Source of the DNA: Phalacrocorax aristotelis
Lineage: Eukaryota > Chordata > Aves > Suliformes > Phalacrocoracidae
NCBI RefSeq assembly: GCF_949628215.1
Contig: NC_134297.1
Location: 4,402,001 to 4,466,000 of the forward strand
Length of the DNA: 64,000 nt
Reading direction: 5' to 3'
The translations under genes and the position numbers were made by a program. Each line of letters opens with the position of its first letter. The stretch's first letter is position 1. The notes beneath the pieces were generated by a model. It worked only from the letters and a program-made list of their open reading frames with translations, made no database searches and had not been told where the DNA came from. Of this stretch, positions 26,201 to 39,100 are shown piece after piece.

Positions 26201-28207
26201 CTCTTGTTTTTTTCCACTGTTACCAGGAGTTGTGGCATCTGGACATGGACACTAAGGTCTCAGACGAGTAGAGGCGGAGCTCTGTAAATCCCACTTTCTG
26301 AATCAGAGCTACAAACTGAGTAAGTGAGGATTACCAAGGCATGTAAACCCCACCATAAGCGCTGGAAGAGACGCCCACTGACTACATTTTAGGAAGCTGG
26401 CATTACGCAGCCAATTCACTAAATCTATGTGCTGAATATTAGTTTGCATTGTACAGAAGAAAGTCTGATCCTGCATTTGGTGAGGCCCTGTGCTCAAAAG
26501 GATCCCAAGGTTCTTCCCAGTAACATTTACAAACCAAAGACTAGGCTGAATACTACACTCGTGAGAACTTGTATTGACTTGAGAAGAGACAAGCATAATT
26601 TGGAAAGCATACTGCCTTCAGAGGGATGGCTTTCCAAAGTGGAGCGCAACAGCTATTTTAACTGACAGCAACACTACGCAGCTGCTGCAAGTGATTCTGA
26701 AGTTAAGAAAAGGGCTGAGGAGTCAGGCACAGGAAATAAGGAAATGTCATTTAACACAAAGTATGAGAGATTCCTGCATATATATATTCCCCCACCCCCA
26801 CCCCACAACTGTCAGGACCCCAGCTCTTGTGTACTGACAATAGCCAGAGATGGTAAAGTCTAAGGAGGATTCCACTACCCACAAGATTGCAGTTTGTGAG
26901 CCGAGGGCCAAATTCCAACTTCTGGATCCATTCCAGTAGACAACAACCTACAGTCCTAAAAAGGACATGACTATACAATAAAGTTACATTAAATAAAGTT
27001 GGTTAAGTGCAACAACAATGCTGCAACTTAAGAAACAACATAAGAAAATGAAAAATTACTTTTTTTCCTTCTGGTGAAAGTTTTGGAACGTTTAAAAACA
27101 TGAAGTATATTGTTTATTGGTTTTCAACTGTCTACTTATTTATTTATAAACCTGGGTTGTTTCTTTTTAAATCTTAGTGTAGATTTATCAAAACCCTAGT
27201 CTTATTTTAAAAGTTCAAAGCACGAACAGAAAGCAGATCCATTTCACTTCCCTCAGTAATAGAAGCATGCTTTAAATACTGACTTTTTAAATCTAATTTT
27301 AACTGGCTTTCAAAGACAGAGGTGGAAAGACTAAAACAAAGCTTCAGTATTACTTGAGCTAAGTAAAATGTGGAAACTGTTGGGGCGGCAACAGGGAGAG
27401 ACACTATTCCAGAGTTAAACAGCTCAGAATCTATCAATCAGAGCTAACCCACACCGAACTACTTCATTTTTAATGGTCATATCAAACAAACTGCTTCTGC
27501 AATAGCAAGGAGGTTGGTAGAAAAGCAGATTCTCTTCTCTGCTCACCATAGGGCTCCAATGCCAGCAGCTGAAATGTGTTACATATATTTTGCATGTTTG
27601 CAAATACCAAGGGTTCTGCAAAGCAACAAAATCTGCAAAAGCCTAGGGCCATTGCTAGGGGAAACCCAGAATGAGAACATGCAAGCATCATGCCTGCCAA
27701 ATATTCCTGTGACCTTTGCTCAAAAGAGCAATCTAGTTCTCCTCTGGCGCATGTCCCTTTCCTAGAGCAAGGGATGCCCCAAGTAATGGAGAGGCAGAGC
27801 CATTTGTAAGAACAGGCACTGGGTATCAGCATTCTGAGAGTTACAGTACATCATTGAGCTCTGGTGAGCAAGCACAATGTTTTCCCAAGATGCCGAACAG
27901 AAAGAGGGGTTTGAGGCAGGGAGGAGGGTAAAAATGGGATTCAGGCAACCGTTGAACAAATCTGCTAATTGGATGTGAAAAGGTCAGGCATCTTATCAAG
28001 AAACATACTGTAAAGGTCAGGTAAAGTATGCAGAACTAAGCCTAGGAGCAATGGGTAGCACACATGACCAGCTCTACTTTGAATTTCCTCTCTCCTTGCC
28101 AGTTTATCTAAGAGGTCTGACCAACTTAAAATTTTTAAAACTGAAATTTTCCTATGTTCTTATGCAGACTGAAGTCCCTACCACAACTTGACCAACTGAT
28201 TTCCTTA

Positions 28208-28766
28208 TGTCCTGGTTTCATCTGGGATCGAGTTAATTTTCTTCCTAGTAGCTAGCATGGGGCTGTGTTTTTGATTTGTGCCGGAAACAGTGTTGGTAAT
28301 GTGGAGATGTTTTAGTTGTTGCTAAGTAGGGCTTACACTAGTCAAGGACTTTTTCAGCTCCCCGTGCTCTGCCAGGTACACAAGAAGCTGGGAGGGGGCA
28401 CGGCTGGGACAGCTGACCCTGCCTGACCCAAGGGATATTCCAAACCATATGGCATCAAGCTCAGCATACAAAGCTGGGGAAGAAGGAAGCGGGGGGGGGG
28501 ACATTTTGAGCAATGGTGTTTGTCTTCTCAAGTCACCATTACGCTTGGAGCCCTGCTGTCCTGGAGATGGCTGAACACCCGCCTGCCCATGGGAAGCAGC
28601 GAATGAATTTCTTGTTTTGCTTTGCTTGCACACACAGCTTTCACTTTGCCTATTAAACTATCTTTATCCCAACCCACAAGTTCTCACTTTTATCTTTCTG
28701 ATTCTCTCCCCCATGCCACCGGCAGGGAGTGAGTGAGTAGCTCTGTGGGACTTGGTTGCCACAACA
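28208..28766 (+). mobile_element. Solo LTR of an avian endogenous retrovirus
   Basis: Begins TGTCCTGGTTTCATCTGGGA and ends near GGTTGCCACAACA, about 559 bp. This matches a well-known family of bird LTRs as I recall it. It starts with TG and ends with CA. The flanks CCTTA (28203-28207) and CCTCA (28767-28771) could be a 5-bp target duplication with one substitution. A run of ten G is at 28491-28500 and an ATTAAA-like signal near 28650. No internal retroviral sequence is attached, so only the LTR remains. Confidence 0.8.
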
Positions 28767-29054
28767 CCTCAACATCAAGAAGCACTTCCACCAGCAGCCC
28801 TGACTTATCATAAAGGAGATGTTGAAGAAATAATGTAAAGTGTCGGAGAAAGGCTAGTCTCTGAGAACAAAAAACAAAGGTTACACTGCATTATTTATAT
28901 CTTGTGAGCAACTTTATTTTGGATTTTGTTGTGATCAACATGTGCATGCCTCATCTTTCAGAGCCACTTTTAAAACTGCTGTTGAGGACAACAAACGATA
29001 CCTGTAGCACCTGCCATAAACTCCCGGTATCTCAGTTTCAACAGAACTGCTTTA

Positions 29055-29395
29055 GAACCACAGAGCAGTGGGGGCCAAAAGGGACCTCCAGAGGTAATCT
29101 AGTCCAACGCCCTGCTCCAAGCAGACACTCCATCTTTGTGGCCCTTAGCTAGACTCATTCCAGTATATTTGTTTCATACTGGGGAGTCCAAAACTGGGGA
29201 CAGTACTTCACATATGACTCACCAGTGCTGAGCAGAGAGGAAGGATCACCTCCCTTGACCTGCTTACCTACACTCTTCCTAATGCAGCCCAGGACACCGT
29301 TGGACGCCTTTGCCACAAGGGCACGTTGCTGGCTCACATTCACCTTGCTGTCCCACAGAACCCCAGGTGTTTTTTCTGCAAAGGGGAAAGGATAT
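29055..29395 (-). mobile_element. CR1 LINE fragment
   Basis: Typical CR1 3'-end text read in reverse: AAAAGGGACCTCCAGAGGTA, TCTAGTCCAACGCCCTGCTC, then CACCAGTGCTGAGCAGAGAG, GGATCACCTCCCTTGACCTG and GCCACAAGGGCACGTTGCTG. The 3' end points left. Diverged and 5'-truncated, as nearly all CR1 copies are. Confidence 0.85.
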
Positions 29396-29719
29396 AAGCT
29401 AAAGGATAAAAGGACTCCAGAGCTAGTACAGGAACACAGGCATTGCATGGAAACAAGGATCTCAGTGGGTCTGTATAGTCTGACAAGAAGTGACAGAGGA
29501 AAAATTTCTACTGAATGATTTGGGAGACTCAGCAGTGGGGAATTCTCAGGAAATTCATCTGAACTTCCTGTAGGAAAGCTCAAGCTAGAAAAGGACCTCA
29601 AGCCCTGATGCAGAGGTAAGGTTTGCTGGACAAGCTGCAGCTTCTCTGTGCCTCATTTCTGTCCTCTTCAATTTATGTAAGAAATCCTGCATGCCTCAGG
29701 GATGCATATGTAAAGCTTA

Positions 29720-30025
29720 CAGAGGGAACAATGAACTTATAGAGAAATCAGAGCCAGACTTCTCAGAGGTGCACAATGCGTAGATGAGAGGCAACAGACA
29801 AGTTCTAAAAAGGATATTCAGGGTAGATATTAGGAAAAAATTTCACTGTAAGAACAGTCAGCCACTGGAACATGGGCTCAGATTGTGGAATCAGCATCCT
29901 TGGAGCTATTCAAAGCTGGACTGGCTGAAATTCTGATCAGCCTGCTGTAAGCTGACCCTGCTTTGAGCCAGAGACCTCCAGAAATCCCTTACAATTTATA
30001 CAATTCTGTGGTAAGCTCTAAGTCT
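29720..30025 (+). mobile_element. CR1 LINE fragment, opposite orientation
   Basis: Reads as sense CR1: CAGACTTCTCAGAGGTGCAC, AGATATTAGGAAAAAATTTC, CCACTGGAACATGGG, CATCCTTGGAGCTATTCAAA, GCTGACCCTGCTTTGAGC and a degenerate 3' end near ACAATTCTGTGG. Old and diverged. It is separate from the minus-strand fragment 325 bp to the left. Confidence 0.8.
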
Positions 30026-31663
30026 TACAGCAGGTCAAGGAGAGACCTATAGGACTCTAGTCCCACCCCCTAAGCCTTAGGCCTTCTTGCTTCACTGCGA
30101 CTTTTAGACTGCCCAGGAAAAAAAAAAAAGCATACAATGCTCCTCTCTCCCACTGCCTTCCCTCCAGAGAAATTCTTAAGTGCCAGAGTTTGGTTTCAGC
30201 AGCCATGACACACAAACTGTGTGCACAGCTGCTAGATTGGGGTGGTGGGCTCTTCGATGATTAAGTCCATTGTAATGCCTGGCAGCCATCTGTCAGCCAC
30301 ATTTACAGTAACCCCAGCTCTCCTAGCATGTGTGGTCTGAGGGGATAACGGAGCACATAATTTATTTGATGAATTCAACCTTTTTTTACTGCTGACAGTG
30401 TCTGTGAGGAGGTCACAGCTGTCTCCAGTTTCACTCCAGCACCAGCTTTTTTAATTTTTCTCTCCACATGATGGAAAAAACAAGTTGTTGTAACTGATCA
30501 GATACATCACCTGATATTGTTCCCAATATTTAGTTGGGCAACACTGAAATTTATTTCAAAGTGCCAGAAGAATAACTAAATCATTAACTGACCACAGAAA
30601 GTGGCACAAAAAGTAGCAAAGCAAATATGCTAAGGTAACACATTAAGATTTGCACAGTACATTATCCAGCAATGCTCCAGCTTAGGGAATTGGAGCAAGA
30701 ACTGGGGAACCCAAACACTCCAGTTTGCTTCCTTGGTCTCCATACCCTGTTGGCGATCCTGGAAATGCATATAAACCCCAGCTTGCAGGGAGGTACCCTC
30801 TCTGCAAAAGCCACAAAATATGCTTTCATGCAAGTTGATTTCAATTTTTTAATGTTGTTGCTATTTAGTGTTCCAATGGGTTAATTTTGTCTTCAAAAAT
30901 GCCCAATGTTCTTGAGTCAGAACTGCCACAAAAAGCTGCCAAAATATTTGGCTAGTCTCTGCTGTACTCATGGGTTTTTGCTGGTTTGGCTTCTCTAGGA
31001 GGATCTATTTTCTTTAATAGGAGCTGACACAGCTTCTCCCCCCTGCTTAAGAAGGCATTTTCAGTCAGAAGGAAGACTAGATAAAAACACTGTCTGTCTA
31101 AACTGAGCACTCTGGTCTTTCTCTGCTTCCCCAAGCTGCTGTTCACCCTCATACCCTTCACTGAGGACATACACAGCTGCAGGTCTTCAGCACCTCTGCA
31201 AACCATCCATCAAAAAATCTCCGCCATAACTTGTTTGTACTTTACCTTGCACATCCAGAAATTGCAGACACTCAACCCTATCTATTCCTCCTCAGGGACT
31301 CGGATATCACCAAAGACATAGAAAAGCGTAAAGAAAAGGAAATAGTATATTGAATGAAGTCTATCATTTATTTACTTTTTTTAAACCTTGTGGACTTCAT
31401 CCAGTGGCAATCACCTAGTTCCATATTGTATAAGCAAAAACATCCTTAACATTACCTTTCCCCACTGGTGTCCCACAGTGTGACTTGGGCATATTGTACA
31501 AAAGGACAAAGTCACGGCTCTCCCATTGACCCTCCCACGCCAAGATTTCGGTGTTCTTTTCACAGCCCCATAGTGAAGCTCCAAAGTATCATTGCTTTCA
31601 GTTTGCAAAGGAAAAAGCAGATGCTGAAAACTCAGTTTGCCTGTGGATGTCTAGGGACACAAC

Positions 31664-31818
31664 AAGACTGACCAAGGTCACAAGGAATCAGTGGCAGAGT
31701 TGGGAATAAGATCTACAATTCACAAGGTCCATCCAAATCAAACTACACACTGGAAACACCTCGACTGGCTCCTTGCAGAAGGCAGGCATTCTCAGTGCCC
31801 CTAACCACCAGGCCAAGC
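31664..31818 (-). mobile_element. MIR-like SINE fragment
   Basis: GACTGACCAAGGTCACAAGG, CAGTGGCAGAGTTGGGAATA and, after an interruption, GTGCCCCTAACCACCAGGCC follow the order of the reverse complement of a MIR-type element. Highly diverged, so the family is uncertain. Confidence 0.45.
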
Positions 31819-33067
31819 TTTAACTCCAGCTAAATTAACTTATGGCACAGTCTTTTATGCTTCTTATAGAAGGTAAGTTACATGAAATCTCATGCAAGTT
31901 TCCACTCAGTGCCAAGGGAAGGCCACAGAAAAAGGCTATATGCTCACTGTGCCAACTTGCACAAAGACTGGCACCCTATACAGACCGCAGTGGGAAAGGG
32001 AAAAAAATTCAGCTCATGACAGCTCATTGCTTCTAGTTTCCAAATAGGACAGAAAGTGAAGCCAGCACAGAGTCTAGGCTGCAAGGAGGTAGCTGGCTTC
32101 TTGCCCAATACATGGGCTCATTTTTCTGAGGCCCCTTCAAGCTTCACATTGCTAAAAAAGGAAGTTGGAAAATGTTATACTGGAAGCAAGGAGTGCTGAA
32201 TCTCTCCCTCTCACTCCCTGCCAAGGGGGAACATCCCTAGGTAGGCTTCAGCCCGCCCAGAGGAGAAGCAGCACGCTGCTATGATTTCTCCTGACTCTTG
32301 CCTCACAAAGGAAGCATGGGAATAGTGACCAGCCATCAGTCATTCCTAACACTCATCATATTCCTGGCTGCTTCTAAAGAACTTGGCTGTAAAATACAGG
32401 TGTCAGGTTATACCACATCCCCTTGGCTATTTGAGAAACTCCAGATCCTGAAGGAAAACACTGGCAGTTTCTTTTACACTTAGTGCTGGTGCCACATGAG
32501 CAGAACTGGCAACTGACAGTGTTTCCTTCTGAACCTTGCACAATTGTTACAAAAGCTAAGTATTTTCCATTACTACTAAAAATGGCAACAAAAACATTCC
32601 CTTATTCACACACTCCAAGAGCCAGGTTTTCCCTAAAGGCTTCTTCTGCCTGGATCTGCCACTGCACAGTGATCAAATGCTCCAGAACAACTCCATCAGC
32701 TCTGGTGCAAACGTGCCAGCGGTGCCTTTCATCATCAACCATATGTTGCTGATTAGGAAACCGATGTCACCAGTACTGTGTTGGTTTTGAGAGTCTGATG
32801 CTAGTTCACCGGATGGAGAATAGAACAGCCATTTTATACCAAGCTACTAGGCAGTGAATGCCAAGAAAACCCCTTCTCATTTCCAAACCAGCATCCCCTC
32901 CTCCTGCTACAACACCTCCCTGCACAAGGTTTCTGGACCAGCGGGTGAGGAAGGCAGTTGCATAACTTCTGCAGGAACTGAGGGGGAGAATGAATGTCAA
33001 AACTTGCTAAAACATGAACCCGGGAGCCTTGTGGATTCAGTCTCTAAAATCCATCAAACCTGATTAA

Positions 33068-33115
33068 TTTTAATGTCACAACATTTTAACGTCAATTACT
33101 TTTAATGTCACTGCT
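33068..33115. repeat. Three-copy 16-bp tandem repeat
   Basis: TTTTAATGTCA, TTTTAACGTCA and TTTTAATGTCA start at 33068, 33084 and 33100, exactly 16 bases apart. The first 11 bases are kept in all copies except for one T/C change; the last five differ. Confidence 0.8.
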
Positions 33116-36100
33116 TCTTATTTACTAGTGCAACCACATTTTAAAGCTGATAAGAGATTCCCCCAAAGAACTTTTAAGATCAAATAAACAATCAAAAATA
33201 AATGCGACAAACAAGCAGCAGCCTGGTGCCTCCCTGCTACTCTAAGGCTCTCGATGCGGTGAACCTGACTATTTCAAAGGCTGAGGCAGTTGAGAAATAA
33301 AGCATCTGAGGCTTTCGTGTTTAGGACCAAATTACTACTTGGTAAAAATTTGCTTCTACTCCTGTTTTTCTGACTACATAGTTTGGCTAATTGAAGATGT
33401 CTGTTAGATATGTGGCTTGATATTATTTACAGTAGGCTAAGCCCTTGGACAAGAATATATTTTGTTTAGATACTTCATAGAGTAAAGAATAACAAAGACA
33501 GTTGTGATTCTGGGTCCCTTAAAATTTGTGTATAAAAGAAGAGACAACAGGCAAGTTGAGACTTATGAGGAAACTTATAAAGGATTTGAGACTTAAAAAT
33601 CTTTAGGTTATCAAGTGGCTGGGGAAAAACTGGACAGCTGAAGATTTTTTTCGCAAAGCAACAGGGACGTTCACTCCCCACACAATTTCAAACCCATTCA
33701 AATGTTGCAAGTTTACAAGCCTATACTTTGATTCAAATTCCTCTGGTTTTATGTATTCTTTGGCAGAGACTGAGAAGCAGCAGATAGATGGGAAAAGAAA
33801 AAGCACATAACATATACAAAAAGCGCAATGAAAGAACATATTCTATACCTACGTATGCATAGTACTTGCTTGCTGCCTGCTACTCTGGAAAGTAATTAAA
33901 GCACCCTCCTTTTGACACAACGTTCAAATAGCTGCTGTATATCCAGAAAGTCAATTGTTTTAAAGGACTGATTCAGGCAAAAAAAAAAAAACCCTTGTGG
34001 ATATAAACAACAGGAAAAATTGATATGTGAACTTCTGTTGATTAAACTTTTTTTTTTTACATAACTGGAGAGGTTGACAAAGCCTCAAACCCCATGGGGT
34101 TGCTCAAAACAACAAAAGCAGTGTTACACATATATTTATATTTAATTATAAGACTGGTAAGTCAGGCCTCTATCCTGACATGAAACTGAGGTGGGTAAGA
34201 AAAAAAAAAGATATTTACACACAAACAAACTAAAGATAAAGAAACAGAGTAAATCAGACACCCGCATGGCCTTTTTTAGAGTCTAAGAACTGACTTGGCC
34301 CACTCATTGATATACACTGGTGTACCTGCAATTGCACTTGCCGCCTCACTTAATGGTAACGCACTATGCACCTCTGTGAAACTAGTGCAGTTTTACTTCA
34401 GAAAGCATATTTTAAGCCCATAACAGTTCAGTGGGACATTCCGAGTGCGTAATTCCATCAATGCTACCAAATTAAGGCTCAATCGATAATACAATTTTAA
34501 GAATGAAATGCACCACTTAAGATTTTTCAAAGACAGAATTGATGACTTTGATCATCCAGATTTTCACTACAGCAAAGACCACAGAACATCACCATGATAT
34601 TTACAGTTTGACAGCTTGTGGTTCTATTAGCATCTCTTTCCAAGAAATAGCCCTACTTGCTCCACTGATAGCCTGCTTCAGTGGCACATTAAAGTCCCTG
34701 ATAATTCTTTGAATCTTAGCTTCTATCCTGCATTTCTCAAGGTTCATCTTGTAGCTACCCAGGTCTTAAAGACCGTTGTATTCTAGATTACAGAGCCTTC
34801 TGAAAAAGAGTTATCTAAAGACAGCAGGGGCTGCCCTGATCTTGGGCTCTATCTGGGAAGGGGGAGGTTTAGCAAGAGCCAGCCCTAACCGTCAGTTCAT
34901 GTTAGGATCCAGGGCTCATTCAGAACTGAGGGTGGGATTTACGTAACTTGATGAGTTTAATTCTCTCCCTCTTTTCAGACAATGAACCGCAGCACCCTGC
35001 CCCTTGATCTGGACGAAGCATCTATCATGTCATCCTTGTGTCTGTGTTCGCCTGGACACATTGGTGCTCATCAAAAAAACATTTACTGTAAAAGGTAAGC
35101 AGGTAAAACATAAGAGGTGCCACGAGAGGCCAGACAGCACATTCTGACAGAGTTTTGTGTACATCTGACATCAAGCATAGCCCAGAGTCATCTCCCAGTC
35201 TTAAGCAGTTCACATTCCTTTCTTGAGCTAAACCCCGCTTGGCTGCATTGTTTCAACAAGCTGAAAAACAGCCTTGTGCCAGGGGTTTACTGCAGGGACC
35301 TTTACCCTGACCCAGACTAAGCGAGACTTCCGAGGCACAAGCTCCTAAACAAAGCACCACATTCCAGTTATTTAGGCATTTATTCTGTCCTGAACCAGCC
35401 AGATAAAAAAAGCATGGCTGTGAGGCTGCAGGGACATCGGGAAGGCCAGCTCTTCACAAGACTACCTGAGGCTACACAAAACTCTCCTCAAAGCCACGGC
35501 TCAAATTCCTCAATGGGTTCCCCAGCCTATTTTTGTTTCAACTCCTCAATCAGAAAAGACAGGCTGGATCATTTCTCCATTACAGCCAACTCAGATTGAC
35601 TGAAGTTCAGACATATATACTCAGCCAGTGTCCATGCCTTTTATTTATACTCAGATACTGGCCACAAAACATGTTTTCCAATAAAACCTCAGTAAGCTCG
35701 CACTGAAACACACCTTAGAGAAGCTCCCTCCATAGATGGGTCCCTCTTTTCCATGAGAAGCTGGGTACATCATGTCAAGGATGCATATATGCTAAATAGC
35801 ATCCCATTTTTTTTTCTCTGTGCACATAGTACTTCTGCCATGCACTTAAAATCCATTAGAAGACAGGCTTGCAGTCACAGTGGGCTTGTGATAGAACAGC
35901 ACACCCACAGTACCAGCAAACCTGACATATTGTCCTTTCCCACAACCTGAGAACAGCAAAAGCAAGACTTGAGTTTGCAGTCCCTTAAAGAGCATTCCAC
36001 CTCTCCCTTATGGAAAGGTCTAGTCCCACAGGTCAGAGACTACTATTTCTGAAACTGGCATCGTTAGTGGCTATTCACCCTTGGTGAGAAGACAGGACGG

Positions 36101-39100
36101 TAAGCACCTAGTAGTGTAACGTTATAGACTGGAAAAGGCAGAAAACCCATTTTACTCAGGAATGCACATTAAGAAATGTAGCATCCTGCTACAGAGAATA
36201 GCTTTAACATGCTTAACTTCTGTTTGGGAAGACATATTTAAAATATCAATCACAAGTTACATTAGAGTTCTTACTTCCAATATGTAAATAGGTAATTTTC
36301 CCTAACTGCCTAACATTCAGCAATAAGTTTCCCATATAGGCATGTGATTCCACATACGGTCAGTTATGGGTTTTCTTCCATCTCCATCTGATACTGGACC
36401 ATTTTGGAGTGAAACATTCATTTAGATAAACTGTCAGCCTCATCTGGTCCAGTAGTTCCTAGCTCCTTATTTCCATGTTTGCTCTCAGGCAGGAGGAGTC
36501 TGACTTACTGGCTGAATCTATGTAAGAAAAATGAAATACTTATTAGGGTTATTGTAGAGTTTTCAAGGCATCTGTCAGAATTTGATGCAATTCTGGCAGC
36601 TCACAAAACTGCATCAAGGGTATGAATAACTGTGACAAACCTATGGACCACAGTAAATGAGTACATTAGCCATGTGCTCGCCGTAAACACACCGAAAAGT
36701 CTGGCCAGGCAAGAATCCCCTTTTTACCCTGTTCCTGTATTCTGTCGCCCAAACCAGCTCCTAATAATGGAAAACAAGACAACAGTCTAGGTCCTAACCC
36801 TTAATGTACCTCTTATTCTGTAGCACATGCTTATTAGATGCTGGCATTCTGTTGAGAACACAGTTTTAATGTGCAAACATTGCACTGACAATTAACATGC
36901 CTGTTTGCTCTTTCGTTGCCGTATCTGGAGCGACAGGAGATATTCACCCCTCATTTCCCTGTTTCAGGCCTGAGTTTACCCTTCCAGTTTCTGCCTCCTG
37001 TGCTGCTTCAGCCCAGCAAACTCAGTAAAGGGAGAAGTTGCAACAGCTTCATAACACTGCAAATAGTTTATTATGTTTGCCCAGTAGAGAAGGGAAAAGA
37101 AATCAAATGGCTCCATACTGTAGATAACAGCAGTTCATCAACCCCAGACCACACAAGTCTCTGCATCTGGCCCTCATTAGCCTCTAGAAACAAAACCGAA
37201 GTATCTGTCTGCCAGACAATGGGTCTTATTTGACACTTATGCAGAATAAGCCAGATAAGGTGTGACCACTTGCAGGGTCCTGACTGATCCTCCAAGATCA
37301 TTTGGGATGATTGTAGGTACCAGCATGATTGCAGCAGGCATAACAGGGTATCCCGAGCAAGATTTACATTCTGGTTTGTGGTGAGGCCAATTCCCTTGAT
37401 CAGCCAGCTGCTTCTGGCATCCTTCAAGAGAGAAACTGCTGTTTGGGGGGGGATGGTGCAAGGGGAAGGGCATTGTCATGGATTTGCTCAGAAATGTTTT
37501 ATTCAGGCTGTTTATCCTCAAAAGAACATTTTCCTTTTGATTAAATTATCTGGATTCTGTTTATTCTAAACACAGGAGACAGGACTCAAGCATTTCCTCT
37601 TTTAGGAAGTATGGCTGAGTGTATTGCCTACAAAATTTATAAAGAAGTGAAGTAAGGACTTTTATGGCTCCCGAAGATTTCAAACTCTTCTTCCCTAAAT
37701 GCTGAAAGGGCTGGTTCTGTCAGACCGCAGTTACATCCCAGTGGCATGAAATACAAATGCAAACAGACAGCAGCTATAAGATCTTTGGAAAGGGCAGGCT
37801 GATAAAAAACCAAAATCAAACTATTTACCAATACTCCGCATTTTCTCTGAAGACCATAAACCACATTATATGAGATGTTTCCCCACCCTGTAAAAAAGGG
37901 AAATGAAGGCTCTAAAAGGACTTGTAAAGCCACCTATAAGGATTACAGCTGAGATGAGACAAGTTAATGGAACAACAGATCTGAACCTTACCAGTGAAAA
38001 GTTTTCATTCTGATAGACTACAGAGTCACCACTGTAACTGGAAGGAAAAACAGATTCCTACCTTCCCGTTTTTCTCCTTACAATTCTGACTCTTGCTATA
38101 AAGATACTACGAGGTTATATATGCCCTTTTCCATGCACTAATCACACTCTACTTCTTGCAAGAAGTCTTTATCTCCACCTGAAGCACAAGGGTAGTGCCT
38201 TAGTCTTCCAGGAGACCTGAAAACCAGATAATGCAGAGCTCCTCTGCCCATAAGGCCAACCTGTCTCAACGTTCATAGCATAGTTCAGGTCTGATGCAAG
38301 TCTAATCATCCAGTATCTTTAATCTCTCACAGCTGCCTAAGACATTTTCCCTGGCATCTACTCCAAAGGTTCATATATTATGTATTGCTGCTGGGTCAGA
38401 GGGGGATAAAGAGAATATATGAACAGTGACTGCTATTTAAAAAGTCTGCAGAAATAACATTTATCTGCTACATCAGGTCTGCCCTGTCTGCACAGTATGA
38501 ACATAACTGATGGCAGGTGTTTATAAAGCATGCATGATCATTACCTGCTCAATTACTGTTATAACACACAGTTGGCCATAAGAGCTGCCTGTCGTGGGGC
38601 TCCACCAGTTCCCTGTACTAAGGGAATTCTTCATGTTTTGTTTTTAGTTCTGCATCATAATCAGGCCCTAATTTTATGCATAGTGGCTCAGGATATTTTT
38701 CCTCTTTTACATTGTCAGTCTGCTTGCCACATCCTTGCTGAAGGGGATTCCTCACTCCAAGTCCTTCTCGTGGTAGGGCAGGATGGCCTCTTTTGGCTGA
38801 GGATTATAGACTCTGACAGTGCTGACACAGAAAAATAAAACCCTAGAATGATTTAAAGCAATGAGCAGGGTTGTTCCCTCAAGATCAGGAATATACAGCT
38901 ACTACTGTCCTTTCCTCCTATAACTCAGACCTAGTCTAAAACTGGCTACTTACAGACATTATCGAGAGAGCAAGTCAGAGACCCTTTGGCAGCCTCCACC
39001 CCCATCATACACTCTTCACTTGCTGATAAGATAATCAATTTTTAGTGACGAGACCACACACTGTCCCCCCTCCATGAACTGAAGCATTTTTGGCCCAGTG

